Of a DNA stretch of 34,431 nt, positions 9,209 through 15,453 are shown in pieces. The notes beneath the pieces were generated by a model. That model had not been told where the DNA came from. It saw only the letters and a list, made by a program, of their open reading frames with translations, and searched no databases. Numbering within the stretch: the stretch's first letter is position 1; each line of letters begins with the position of its first letter. Source of the stretch: a virus; the IMG/VR virus record IMGVR_UViG_3300042294_001138, positions 1-34,431 of that record. One strand, given 5' to 3'. The position numbers and the translations under genes are program-made.

Positions 9209-9394
9209 GTGGCACAGCTTAGCGAAAAAGAGATCGAAGAGATTGTCGAAAAGGTTACTGAACGGGTAATCGAGAAGGTCTATACCAATGTCGGCAAGTC
9301 TGTAGTGCAAAAGATATTCTGGATTGTGGGTATCGCGGCTATCTCTTTGGTAACTTTCTTTGCTGGGCTTGGCCACATTAAGATCGGATCGTAA
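9209..9394 (+). CDS. Small membrane protein with amphipathic N-terminus, possible holin-associated (61 aa)
   Basis: A GTG start at 9209 follows an AGGATAGGG-rich stretch. Residues 1-35 form a charged heptad-like helix (EKEIEEIVEKVTERVIEKV). Residues about 36-55 are one transmembrane segment (IFWIVGIAAISLVTFFAGLG). The architecture resembles XhlA-type membrane proteins that act with holins. The stop overlaps the next ATG (TAATG), and the holin and endolysin follow two genes later. A lysis-accessory role is inferred. The topology is clear but the family is not proven. Confidence 0.7.
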   Translation: MAQLSEKEIEEIVEKVTERVIEKVYTNVGKSVVQKIFWIVGIAAISLVTFFAGLGHIKIGS

Positions 9395-9585
9395 TGAAAA
9401 TATTTATAGCCGTTTTATTCTTTTGCCAGAATGGTGATTGCGCTTTCTGGAAGGGAACCGATGTGCATTATTCTTTAGAGAGCTGTGCTAAGGCTTTAGA
9501 GATTGTTACAGAGGCGGCTAAAGGTATGCCAGTTGCGGTCGGCACTTGCTTGCCAGTAACCTTAGATCAAAGAGTTAAGGGATAG
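9394..9585 (+). CDS. Small cysteine-containing protein of the lysis region (63 aa)
   Basis: The N-terminus MKIFIAVLFFC is short and hydrophobic, like an export signal or membrane anchor. Four cysteines (11, 16, 32, 51) could form two disulphides if the protein is exported. The sequence FWKGTDVHYSLESCAKALEI resembles small phage proteins I have seen near lysis genes but cannot name. The gene lies between a one-TM protein and the holin with almost no spacing. A spanin-like role is possible but there is no lipobox and no paired partner. Confidence 0.6.
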   Translation: MKIFIAVLFFCQNGDCAFWKGTDVHYSLESCAKALEIVTEAAKGMPVAVGTCLPVTLDQRVKG

Positions 9586-9586
9586 T

Positions 9587-9985
9587 ATGTTTCCATTAGC
9601 CGCTTTATTCGAGATCGGTAATAAGTTAATTGACAAACTTATTCCAGACCCAGAGGCTAAAGCCAAAGCTCAGCAAGAGCTAATTAAGCTACAGCAAGAG
9701 GGTCGGTTAGCTGAACTCAATGCCGATAACATTGAGGCCCAGGAGCTGACCAAGCGGCAACAGGCCGATATGGCTAGCGACTCCTGGCTATCTAAAAATA
9801 TACGGCCAATGACTTTAATCGCTATTCTCGGCGGTTACTTTATCTTTGCTAGTCTCTCGGCTGGCGGGGTTGAAATCAAAGAGGCTTATGTTAAATTACT
9901 GGGTGAGTGGGGTATGCTTATCATGTCATTTTACTTTGGTGGGCGTACACTAGAGAAAATTATTGACATGAAAAACAAGAGATGA
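9587..9985 (+). CDS. Holin, 3-TM family (GTA holin-like)
   Basis: This 132-aa protein has an N-terminal amphipathic segment (LAALFEIGNKLIDKLIPDPEAK), a glutamine/glutamate-rich helix to about residue 60, then SWLSKNIRPMTL and two hydrophobic segments (about 80-95 and 108-120). The pattern, especially IPDPEAKAKAQ and the WLxxxxRPM motif, matches the Holin_3TMs family first described in gene-transfer agents. Holins pierce the inner membrane and release or activate the endolysin. The endolysin start overlaps this stop by four bases (ATGA at 9982), a tight lysis cassette. Confidence 0.9.
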   Translation: MFPLAALFEIGNKLIDKLIPDPEAKAKAQQELIKLQQEGRLAELNADNIEAQELTKRQQADMASDSWLSKNIRPMTLIAILGGYFIFASLSAGGVEIKEAYVKLLGEWGMLIMSFYFGGRTLEKIIDMKNKR

Positions 9986-10587
9986 TTACCTCAGAATTAC
10001 TAGCCCAGATGGGTATCAATCCATCTTGGTTAGCGCCGTTACATGAAACGTTTGAGCGGTACGCAATCAACAATCCCAACAGGGTTGCTGGCTTTCTTGG
10101 CCAGACCGCGCATGAATCAGCAAACTACAAAACACTTCAAGAGAATCTAAACTACTCGGCCAATGGTTTGATAACCGTATGGCCAGTACGCTTTCCCAAC
10201 TTTGAGACCGCTGAGGAGTATGCCCGTCAGCCTGAGCGCATAGCTAACAAGGCCTATGCAAACCGTATGGGTAACGGCGATGAGGATTCTGGAGACGGCT
10301 GGCGGTACCGTGGGCGCGGCATTATCCAGATCACAGGGCGCGAGAACTATGAAAAGCTATCGGATTCGATTGGTCAAAATTTTTTAGGAGAGCCCGACCT
10401 TTTACTTGAGCCACGCTGGGCGGCCATGTCGGCTGGGTGGTTCTGGGATACGCGTAGGCTCAATGCCCTATGCGATAAGAAAGACTGGTTAAATCTGACG
10501 CAGAGAATTAATGGCGGTCTGCATGGTATCAATGACAGAACCGCCAAGATTAAAAAAGCCCTAGCTCTCCTGGGCGATACCGTCTAA
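9982..10587 (+). CDS. Endolysin, GH19 chitinase-like lysozyme
   Basis: The 201-aa protein carries the GH19 catalytic signature: GQTAHESANYKTLQEN, with the likely acid Glu45 in AHES, and YRGRGIIQITGRENY at about residues 109-123. This family cleaves the N-acetylmuramic acid/N-acetylglucosamine backbone of peptidoglycan. No signal peptide is present, consistent with release through the adjacent holin. The last 27 bases overlap the 3' end of the opposing ERF gene. Confidence 0.95.
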   Translation: MITSELLAQMGINPSWLAPLHETFERYAINNPNRVAGFLGQTAHESANYKTLQENLNYSANGLITVWPVRFPNFETAEEYARQPERIANKAYANRMGNGDEDSGDGWRYRGRGIIQITGRENYEKLSDSIGQNFLGEPDLLLEPRWAAMSAGWFWDTRRLNALCDKKDWLNLTQRINGGLHGINDRTAKIKKALALLGDTV

Positions 10588-11328
10588 TACCTTTTTCCGA
10601 TTCTGCTTTGCGCTGGTCATAATAACCATTTGCATAGGGTTAAGCATCTCAATCGTGGTCTTATTGAGCGAGTTAAACTCCAACAATTTCTTTTGTTTAT
10701 CAGCCAGAGCTAACTTAGAGTTGGCTACCTTGTCAGCGACCGTGTTGTATTGAGTAATAAACTCCTCAATGTTTTTACATTCGATGGCATCTTTCCCTGG
10801 AATCTGGAGCCTAACTGAGCCTGGGGTCGGAAGTGTTGTTTTTTTACCACTATCAGGGATGTCCTCTTTAATCGTCTCCAGATCAACTTTCTGGGTAGGC
10901 ATAGCCGTAGGTACTGGCGGTACCTTTGGAATCGAATCTAGCGGGTTTCTGACAGTCCTAGAGGCCGCATTGCCATCGTCATCCTCTGGAGCTATCCCAC
11001 AGGCCGCCATGAGGCTATAGCGGCGAGCATAGGTCAGAGCCGAGCCGTACCCTTGCGGGTCTTGCTTGCTGGCTGGCACGTGCAAAATGCCACAGGATAG
11101 GGTCTCGCCCGTCTCATGTATCAACATTGTTTCTACATTGACCCCATCGCTAGACTCATGGCACTTCTGTACCAGAGCGATACCGTTATTGTTGAGCGCA
11201 TCGATCACAGCCTCTACGCACGCTGATAGATCAGCATAGCGGCTACGAAAATGCGGGTTAGTGGATGTCTTTAGTGCTGGCCCGAACTCACGCTGGGCTT
11301 TGACTAATGCAGTTGAGATAGCTTTCAT
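10561..11328 (-). CDS. erf: ERF-family single-strand annealing protein
   Basis: The N-terminal 130 residues contain the ERF core: HFRSRYADLSACVEAV, NNNGIALVQKC, then DPQGYGSALTYARRYSLMAACG. ERF proteins anneal complementary single strands in phage recombination and replication and can help circularise genomes. The C-terminal half (about 140-255) is proline/lysine-rich then helical, as is common for variable ERF tails. It is the last gene of the leftward operon, coupled by ATGA overlap to the 74-aa protein upstream and near its exonuclease partner. It converges on the endolysin. Confidence 0.93.
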   Translation of the reverse strand: MKAISTALVKAQREFGPALKTSTNPHFRSRYADLSACVEAVIDALNNNGIALVQKCHESSDGVNVETMLIHETGETLSCGILHVPASKQDPQGYGSALTYARRYSLMAACGIAPEDDDGNAASRTVRNPLDSIPKVPPVPTAMPTQKVDLETIKEDIPDSGKKTTLPTPGSVRLQIPGKDAIECKNIEEFITQYNTVADKVANSKLALADKQKKLLEFNSLNKTTIEMLNPMQMVIMTSAKQNRKKVLDGIAQES

Positions 11329-11549
11329 TTTTTACCCCCAATTATTGAAATAATTTTCCAAAGTATTTCGTTTTCTCTTCTGCAAGCATTTTTTTCATTT
11401 ACAACTTCTTCAAAATTGTCATCGCTTTGGGCCATTTCATCTTTGTAATAGTCCAAATCCCATTCAAGAGATTTAATTTTTTTGTTGGCCTCAAGAATAT
11501 TGTTTAAATATTCCTTACAGTCTGGGCATTTTGTTGGCTTTGCTTTCAT
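11325..11549 (-). CDS. Small coiled-coil protein with CxxC (74 aa)
   Basis: Residues 1-15 include a CPDC pair, and residues 18-60 form a charged, heptad-like helix with another cysteine (NACRRENEILW). Four-base ATGA overlaps join it to both the exonuclease gene upstream and the ERF gene downstream. That places it inside the recombination module, where it may be an accessory or adaptor. The protein is unrecognised, and its DNA is more AT-rich than its neighbours. Confidence 0.75.
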   Translation of the reverse strand: MKAKPTKCPDCKEYLNNILEANKKIKSLEWDLDYYKDEMAQSDDNFEEVVNEKNACRRENEILWKIISIIGGKK

Positions 11550-12502
11550 CTTAATTCCTTAATCGTTAGGGTTGATTGCCGAATCGTATAAGCCTCTTTG
11601 GCTGGCACGATCTTGGCTGGTTGAGCTTTGTAGCTACGCTCTGGCCACGATATCTGGTAGTTACCAGCAATCGCGTACACATGGCTACGCATAAGGCTCA
11701 TTATTTCAGTCTGAATCTTTTGGTTTTCCTCTTCAAGTTTTGAAATTTTTTGCTTGTTTTCTATTAACAATTTTGTTAACTCCGAACCATAATCATCCAG
11801 CTTTACTGGCTCATCGATTGAGCCATGTGGGTACGTTTTAGTCGCGTCTTTTGTAGAAATTGGTTCATAAAAGTCGCAAACCCCAGTATTTTTGTACCGA
11901 TCTAGCTTATCTTGAAACTCTTTACTGACTCTTTCGATCAGCTCTAGCGTCTCTTGATGCGGCGCAAATAGGAATATCCGTAGCTCGGTGCCGCGGTAAA
12001 GCGTGCAGAGCGCGCCCCATTTGGCTTTGAATATGCTCATCTGCGCCTGGAGCTGGATGGGGCCACGATACAGCGGCGGCATATCCTCTGGCTCCATGCT
12101 GGTTAGCTTAGCCTCTAGGATGCCCGTGCCTTCCAGTACTATGCTCTTCTGGCCGACCACATAAATCCCCTTCTCTAGGTCAGTTGTAATCTCTTGCATT
12201 ACACCAGTTGCGGTGCCATCCAACGAGCATGAGAGCGGCCATTTGTCGTGAAAATAGGGCTTGTCATGCTCAATGTCTAGCTGTACGCATCCTAGACGGT
12301 TAGCGGATTCCATGAGGATTGTTGGCTCTAGTTTGTTACCCCAGTCCATAGACTCGTTACTGATATCCTCTGGCGCTTTGCCATTGATGGCATCGATAGA
12401 GGCCTGTAGCTCATCGTTTGGACTGCGGTACTTGCTCATCCCACAAACCGCTGGTAAGCGGCTTGCAGAGAGCATATCGTTTGGCGTTACCTTGCCGACC
12501 AT
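11546..12502 (-). CDS. YqaJ-like viral recombinase (lambda-type exonuclease)
   Basis: The 318-aa protein shows the YqaJ order: ASRLPAVCGMSKYRSP near the N-terminus, DWGNKLEPTI (about residues 52-61), a PLSCSLDGT motif with a metal-binding Asp, then an ILEAKLT motif (Glu and Lys) and PIQLQAQM. These are the DGT...ExK residues of the PD-(D/E)xK nuclease fold. The family resects double-stranded ends to give 3' single strands for the annealing protein, and the ERF partner is two genes downstream. A coiled coil near 245-270 precedes the C-terminus. Confidence 0.92.
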   Translation of the reverse strand: MVGKVTPNDMLSASRLPAVCGMSKYRSPNDELQASIDAINGKAPEDISNESMDWGNKLEPTILMESANRLGCVQLDIEHDKPYFHDKWPLSCSLDGTATGVMQEITTDLEKGIYVVGQKSIVLEGTGILEAKLTSMEPEDMPPLYRGPIQLQAQMSIFKAKWGALCTLYRGTELRIFLFAPHQETLELIERVSKEFQDKLDRYKNTGVCDFYEPISTKDATKTYPHGSIDEPVKLDDYGSELTKLLIENKQKISKLEEENQKIQTEIMSLMRSHVYAIAGNYQISWPERSYKAQPAKIVPAKEAYTIRQSTLTIKELR

Positions 12503-12673
12503 TTAAATCTCCAGTTCTGTTTTAGTTTCAAATAAGGCTGAGAGGCTAATCGCGTAGCGAGCCACCTCGGCCGCATAGTCGCTGGCTACTTGATAGTTGC
12601 CAGATTGAGCGGCCTTGTGGGTCTCTTGCATGAGGCGATTAATCCTAAGTAGATACTCGGAATAATCGATCAT
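12503..12673 (-). CDS. Small helical protein (56 aa)
   Basis: I chose the internal ATG at 12673 (MIDYSEYLL), which gives a four-base overlap with the HTH gene stop; the longer reading from 12727 would run deep into that gene. The product is predicted to be two helices (YLLRINRLMQETHKAAQ; YQVASDYAAEVARYAISLSALF). It has no cysteine and no known motif. It sits between the HTH protein and the exonuclease in a tightly coupled operon. The function is unknown. Confidence 0.65.
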   Translation of the reverse strand: MIDYSEYLLRINRLMQETHKAAQSGNYQVASDYAAEVARYAISLSALFETKTELEI

Positions 12674-12912
12674 TTGCGGCCTCGCTTTGCGGCGCGTGGC
12701 GTGCTGACCAGCCAATACCGTTTCCATTTGCGACGGCTCATCGGATCAACCTCGTACACATCGTGAATCAGCCAGCCGTTACTACGCAATTCGTGGATGT
12801 ACTTGGCTAGCCTGGTGATGCCATATTTAGCGATGGCATCCCAGCTTGTAATCCCTTTGCGTTTCTTTTCCAGATGCTCAATGATTTGATCGCGTTGAGT
12901 GCTGTAGCTCAT
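12670..12912 (-). CDS. Helix-turn-helix DNA-binding protein (80 aa)
   Basis: The segment ITSWDAIAKYGITRLAKYIHELRSNGW (about residues 20-46, read in parts) matches the winged HTH common in small phage proteins. There, a helix reads S/PxEAxxxYGxxRLAxxIxxLR, followed by a beta wing (HDVYEVDPMSRRKWKRYWL). A basic tail (AKRGRK) ends it. It likely binds DNA as a regulator or replication accessory. It overlaps both neighbours by four bases (ATGA), so it is co-translated with the recombination genes. Confidence 0.85.
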   Translation of the reverse strand: MSYSTQRDQIIEHLEKKRKGITSWDAIAKYGITRLAKYIHELRSNGWLIHDVYEVDPMSRRKWKRYWLVSTPRAAKRGRK

Positions 12913-13076
12913 TTTGCGTTCTCCTCATTGATGGCTTGTAGGTTGCGATAGGTTGACCACTTCTCTTGAATCATTAGATTCTCTGATGGTGGGATCCAGC
13001 CAGTCTTTCTAAACGTACTCATTACGTCTGTTTTCTCAGAACGTATATACGGGTGGTATATATCTTTGGTAATCAT
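12909..13076 (-). CDS. Small hypothetical protein (55 aa)
   Basis: An ATG at 13076 opens a frame whose TGA overlaps the HTH start (ATGA at 12909-12912). The product begins MITKDIYHPYIRSEKTDVM and contains TFRKTGWIPPSE, which is common in short phage proteins. It is polar, with no cysteine and no membrane segment. Operon coupling is the main evidence that it is real. The function is unknown. Confidence 0.6.
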   Translation of the reverse strand: MITKDIYHPYIRSEKTDVMSTFRKTGWIPPSENLMIQEKWSTYRNLQAINEENAK

Positions 13077-13078
13077 AA

Positions 13079-13222
13079 TTAGCACCCCAAAGGTTTAAAT
13101 GGGCCTTGCGTACCTACATCCCAACAGCACATACCGCCGCGGCCGTCTGGCTGGCATTTGACCTGAGCTGATACTGATCCGATAAAACCGATGGTTAAAA
13201 CTGCGATGATGATTGCTTTCAT
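13079..13222 (-). CDS. Small secreted cysteine-rich protein (47 aa)
   Basis: A good ribosome site (TAAAGGAG) lies before the ATG at 13222. Residues 1-19 form a textbook signal peptide (MKAIIIAVLTIGFIGSVSA) with AxA-type cleavage before Gln20. The mature part is only 28 residues with four cysteines (23, 32, 33, 47) and glycine/proline turns, so it is probably a disulphide-stabilised periplasmic miniprotein. An envelope role such as superinfection exclusion is speculation. No family is recognised. Confidence 0.7.
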   Translation of the reverse strand: MKAIIIAVLTIGFIGSVSAQVKCQPDGRGGMCCWDVGTQGPFKPLGC

Positions 13223-13232
13223 ATTGGCTCCT

Positions 13233-13361
13233 TTAAGCAAATAGCACGATTAAGATAAAAGCGATCATAGCTACCGTGCCAATAACTTTGTCGCTGGTTG
13301 AGTCTTCTTGCGTGTACAGATTCTTACTGCTGGTGTATTTAAATCGGTCAAAGAATTTCAT
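13233..13361 (-). CDS. Small single-TM protein (42 aa)
   Basis: The ATG at 13361 overlaps the stop of the upstream gene (ATGA). Residues 1-25 are polar and basic (MKFFDRFKYTSSKNLYT), and residues 27-42 are one hydrophobic segment (VIGTVAMIAFILIVLFA) running to the C-terminus. It resembles a C-tail-anchored peptide facing the cytoplasm. It belongs to a cluster of three tiny membrane or secreted genes. The function is unknown. Confidence 0.6.
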   Translation of the reverse strand: MKFFDRFKYTSSKNLYTQEDSTSDKVIGTVAMIAFILIVLFA

Positions 13362-13549
13362 TTTTGGTTTCTCCTTTTGATGCTGTTAACAAATCGTTCG
13401 GCCATGCGCTCGCGGCGCTTGCGTTGCCAGCGGATATAAAACTGACTGTTACTGATTTGCATCCAGGCTATGAATCCAAATAAGCCTAAGATGACTAACG
13501 TACCTACAGAAAAAACCACGATGATTACTGCATTGATAAGGTCTGGCAT
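13358..13549 (-). CDS. Small single-TM protein with basic tail (63 aa)
   Basis: I chose the ATG at 13549 (MPDLINAVIIV), which has GAGGAG upstream; a longer frame exists inside the recombinase gene. Residues 5-30 are a long hydrophobic segment (VIIVVFSVGTLVILGLFGFIAW). The rest is strongly basic (RWQRKRRERMAERF), so by the positive-inside rule the tail is cytoplasmic. It overlaps the recombinase end by 25 bases and the next small TM gene by four. The function is unknown. Confidence 0.65.
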   Translation of the reverse strand: MPDLINAVIIVVFSVGTLVILGLFGFIAWMQISNSQFYIRWQRKRRERMAERFVNSIKRRNQK

Positions 13550-14190
13550 TTCATTCTCCTCATAAGTTTGCCCACCTGGGCTGGATGCCAATGGTCGTAG
13601 CCGTTGGCGGTCTTAACACCGCGAACCTCAAGCTCACGGGCTATCTCACGCAAGTTGGTGCCAACACGCGCTACGATATCGTTTACAACTGGTGTTACCT
13701 TCTGGGTAAATTGGTTACCTTTTGCAACCAAGGCCTCTGCGCCACGCTTAGAGCCGAGTAAAGGGTTAGGGCTACCGAGTTTTACGCCACGCTCTTTGGC
13801 GGCCTGTAAAGCGGCTTTGGTGCGCTCTGAAATCTTACGGGCTTCCCATTCAGCAAACACAGCGGCCATCTGTAGGAATGTGCGGTCAGCCTCTGGCATA
13901 TCTGCGGCTACGAACTGCACGCCAGACTCTAAAAGGCCAGAGATAAAGTGAACGTTACGAGCAAGACGGTCTAGCTTTGCAATAACCAATGTGGCTTTCT
14001 TAGCCTTGGCTAGTGCTAGAGCTTGCGCGAGCTGTGGGCGGTCAGACTTGCGGCCTGACTCAACCTCTGTGAACTCTGCGATCAGCTCTTTACCAGCTGT
14101 AAAGTTCTGTACCGCAGAACGTTGGGCCTCAAGGCCAAGGCCTGACTGGCCTTGACGTTGAGTGGATACGCGATAGTAGGCTACGTACAT
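13525..14190 (-). CDS. Small serine recombinase (resolvase/invertase type)
   Basis: The 221-aa protein has the catalytic Ser9 in AYYRVSTQRQG, the conserved arginines in AKLDRLARN (about 72-79), and the E-helix motif FAEWEARKISERTKAAL (about 111-127). A C-terminal DNA-binding part contains LREIARELEVRGVKT and HPAQVGKLMRR. It lacks the long C-terminal domains of large serine integrases. Such enzymes cut and rejoin DNA at short dyad sites for inversion, resolution or integration. Its target is not visible: I found no pair of inverted crossover sites. It lies early in the leftward operon. Confidence 0.93.
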   Translation of the reverse strand: MYVAYYRVSTQRQGQSGLGLEAQRSAVQNFTAGKELIAEFTEVESGRKSDRPQLAQALALAKAKKATLVIAKLDRLARNVHFISGLLESGVQFVAADMPEADRTFLQMAAVFAEWEARKISERTKAALQAAKERGVKLGSPNPLLGSKRGAEALVAKGNQFTQKVTPVVNDIVARVGTNLREIARELEVRGVKTANGYDHWHPAQVGKLMRRMKCQTLSMQ

Positions 14191-14192
14191 GA

Positions 14193-14414
14193 TTAAAACT
14201 TGCTACGTGTTGGGTTTGTATTCCAGATGGCGCGCTCTGCGGCTTTCCAGCTGGTGTTGCCTACCTCTACACGCTTGCCAGTTCTTGAATGAAGGTGCAT
14301 CTCTTCTACACCATCATTAAATGTAACCAATGTGGCTACGTGGCCCGTATCCATTCTTAAATATTCTTCTTTGAACTCTGGGCTTACTACTGTTTCAATG
14401 CTTAGAACTTTCAT
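14193..14414 (-). CDS. First gene of the leftward operon, hypothetical (73 aa)
   Basis: I chose the ATG at 14414 (MKVLSIETVV) because CAGGAG precedes it at good spacing; the longer reading would run through the promoter region. The product looks beta-rich (HVATLVTFNDGVEEMHLHS) and ends with a basic helix (SWKAAERAIWNTNPTRSKF). It is the promoter-proximal gene, two bases before the recombinase start, so it is probably expressed earliest and most strongly in this operon. No family is recognised. Confidence 0.7.
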   Translation of the reverse strand: MKVLSIETVVSPEFKEEYLRMDTGHVATLVTFNDGVEEMHLHSRTGKRVEVGNTSWKAAERAIWNTNPTRSKF

Positions 14415-14439
14415 ATTAACTCCTGTTTCTCGGTGGTTA

Positions 14440-14453
14440 AAGCGATATCGCTT
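14440..14453. promoter_or_regulatory. 14-bp perfect palindrome AAGCGATATCGCTT
   Basis: The palindrome lies just downstream of the predicted leftward -10 box, within the leader of the first leftward gene. A related half-site, AGCGATATCT (14559-14568), sits immediately downstream of the rightward -10. The symmetric placement at both predicted transcription starts suggests a second operator class or an initiation-region signal. This is inference from the sequence only. Confidence 0.5.
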
Positions 14454-14460
14454 AGGTATG

Positions 14461-14488
14461 ACTTTATCACAGTCAATACCCATGTCAA
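14461..14488 (-). promoter_or_regulatory. Predicted sigma70-like leftward promoter
   Basis: On the minus strand, a consensus TTGACA (14483-14488) is followed after 16 bases by TAAAGT (14461-14466), about 47 bases before the first leftward ATG. Operator copy 1 directly abuts the -35 box on its upstream side. The -35 is perfect and the -10 is weak (4 of 6). Confidence 0.55.
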
Positions 14489-14489
14489 G

Positions 14490-14503
14490 CACAATATGTT
14501 GTG
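14490..14503. promoter_or_regulatory. Operator copy 1, CACAATATGTTGTG dyad
   Basis: The site has five-base inverted arms CACAA/TTGTG around TATG. It shares 14 identical bases, CAATATGTTGTGTT (14492-14505), with copy 2 and is 43 bp (about four helical turns) from it. It lies next to the -35 of the leftward promoter. It is a likely target of the ribbon-helix-helix protein encoded from 14584. Confidence 0.65.
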
Positions 14504-14527
14504 TTTTTATAGGTGTTTACCCTAATA

Positions 14528-14558
14528 TTGACCCCAATATGTTGTGTTGCTGTATGAT
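14528..14558 (+). promoter_or_regulatory. Predicted sigma70-like rightward early promoter
   Basis: TTGACC (14528-14533) and TATGAT (14553-14558) are separated by a slightly long 19-base spacer, 25 bases before the regulator ATG. Operator copy 2 lies in the spacer, so a bound repressor would block RNA polymerase. No phage-type single-subunit RNA polymerase promoter was recognised. Confidence 0.55.
14533..14546. promoter_or_regulatory. Operator copy 2, CCCAATATGTTGTG
   Basis: This is a direct copy of operator 1 with one changed base in the left arm (CCCAA in place of CACAA), located between the -35 and -10 of the rightward promoter. The identical core CAATATGTTGTGTT spans 14535-14548. The slightly imperfect arm could give a weaker site and ordered repression. 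Confidence 0.65.
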
Positions 14559-14583
14559 AGCGATATCTAAAGGAGAACAAAAG

Positions 14584-14757
14584 ATGTCAGAACTAAAACC
14601 ATTCTTGGTACGCTTGCGGCCACACGTCAAAACCCTTTTAGAACAAGCCTCGCAAGCTCAAAAAAAGTCCATTGCGGCCATCATTAATGACGAACTAGAG
14701 GAGTCTTTATCAAGCCATGCTGACCTGGATGCCAGACTGAGCAAGCTCATAGGATGA
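14584..14757 (+). CDS. Ribbon-helix-helix (Arc-type) transcription regulator
   Basis: The 57-aa protein reads MSELKPFLVRLRPHVKTLLE, then AQKKSIAAIINDELEESL. This is a short beta strand (KPFLVRL), a helix, a turn and a second helix with the S-xAAIIND pattern of Arc/MetJ-type ribbon-helix-helix dimers. The ATG at 14584 has AAAGGAG upstream. It is the first gene of the rightward operon and follows two dyad operators that overlap both divergent promoters. Autorepression and control of the leftward operon are therefore the simplest reading. Its stop overlaps the RusA start by four bases. Confidence 0.85.
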   Translation: MSELKPFLVRLRPHVKTLLEQASQAQKKSIAAIINDELEESLSSHADLDARLSKLIG

Positions 14758-15107
14758 TCCAGTTCGTGCTACCTTGGCCGCCATCGGTCAATACGTATTA
14801 CAGACGCGGCGCTCATGCGACCTATATGAGCAAGGCTGGGCGCAAGTTCAAGACCGATGTGGCCGATATTGTTTCTCAAAGTAAACAAAGTAAGGTGGGC
14901 GCGGCCAGAATACGAATCAATATGGTTGTCTGGCCAAGAGATCGGCGCAAGTTCGACCTGGATAACCGTATTAAAAGCGTACTCGATAGCTTACAGGATG
15001 CTGGGGTATTTGATGACGATGAGCAGATCGATGAGATCAATGTCGCAAGAGGCAATAAGATCGTCTCTGGCGGCTGTGTACACGTGTTAATTGAGGAGAT
15101 TGTATGA
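14754..15107 (+). CDS. rusA: RusA-like Holliday junction resolvase
   Basis: The 117-aa protein starts with the RusA hallmark LPWPPSVNTYYRR and carries RKFDLDNRIKSVLDSL (Asp68, Asp70, Lys74) and FDDDEQIDEI (acidic cluster about 87-94), the metal-binding residues of the family. RusA dimers cut Holliday junctions and are frequent in phage replication operons, where they resolve replication or packaging intermediates. It is coupled to the regulator upstream and the small protein downstream by ATGA overlaps. Confidence 0.95.
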   Translation: MIQFVLPWPPSVNTYYRRGAHATYMSKAGRKFKTDVADIVSQSKQSKVGAARIRINMVVWPRDRRKFDLDNRIKSVLDSLQDAGVFDDDEQIDEINVARGNKIVSGGCVHVLIEEIV

Positions 15108-15262
15108 AAGTATTTGTAGTGGTTGAGATTGATGATAAATACCGCACGATTAATCGCGGGATTTACAACTCGAAAGAGCGTGCTGAGCAAGCCATTGCGG
15201 CCTTGCAAGCTAATACCAAGAACGGTTATTACTACATTGAAGAGGATGAAGTTCAAGCATGA
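15104..15262 (+). CDS. Small hypothetical protein (52 aa)
   Basis: The ATG at 15104 overlaps the resolvase stop and the TGA overlaps the next ATG (15259). The product begins MKVFVVVEIDDKYRTI and contains a helix (KERAEQAIAALQA) and an acidic end (YYYIEEDEVQA), a small beta-alpha-beta pattern common in phage early genes. Double ATGA coupling is strong evidence of expression. The function is unknown. Confidence 0.7.
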   Translation: MKVFVVVEIDDKYRTINRGIYNSKERAEQAIAALQANTKNGYYYIEEDEVQA

Positions 15263-15453
15263 GCCATGAGAACGACCTTTACACAAAGGCTGTAAAGGCT
15301 GATTCATCGATTACTGGCAAACGGTTCTGTACGAACTGTCAGATGGGTAAAGATTATCGGAATGGAGCATGGCTAATCAGCGCAAACAAAAGACAGAGGC
15401 GGTGGATGTGCAAGGAGTGTTACGAGAGAAAACAGCAACGGGAGAGCAAGTAA
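15259..15453 (+). CDS. Small zinc-ribbon protein (64 aa)
   Basis: Two CxxC pairs, FCTNCQ (about residues 24-27) and MCKECY (about 50-53), form a four-cysteine zinc ribbon. The ends are basic (KRQRRW, KQQRESK), so nucleic-acid binding is plausible. It is coupled to the preceding gene by ATGA and overlaps the following frame by 85 bases. I have no specific family name. Confidence 0.75.
   Translation: MSHENDLYTKAVKADSSITGKRFCTNCQMGKDYRNGAWLISANKRQRRWMCKECYERKQQRESK

Noticed and set aside
13604-13951. 115-aa plus-strand frame opposite the serine recombinase
   Set aside because: It is a shadow of the recombinase reading frame; there is no start signal or context.
14876-15307. 143-aa minus-strand frame across the RusA region
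   Set aside because: It opposes three coupled plus-strand genes with clear motifs and overlaps.
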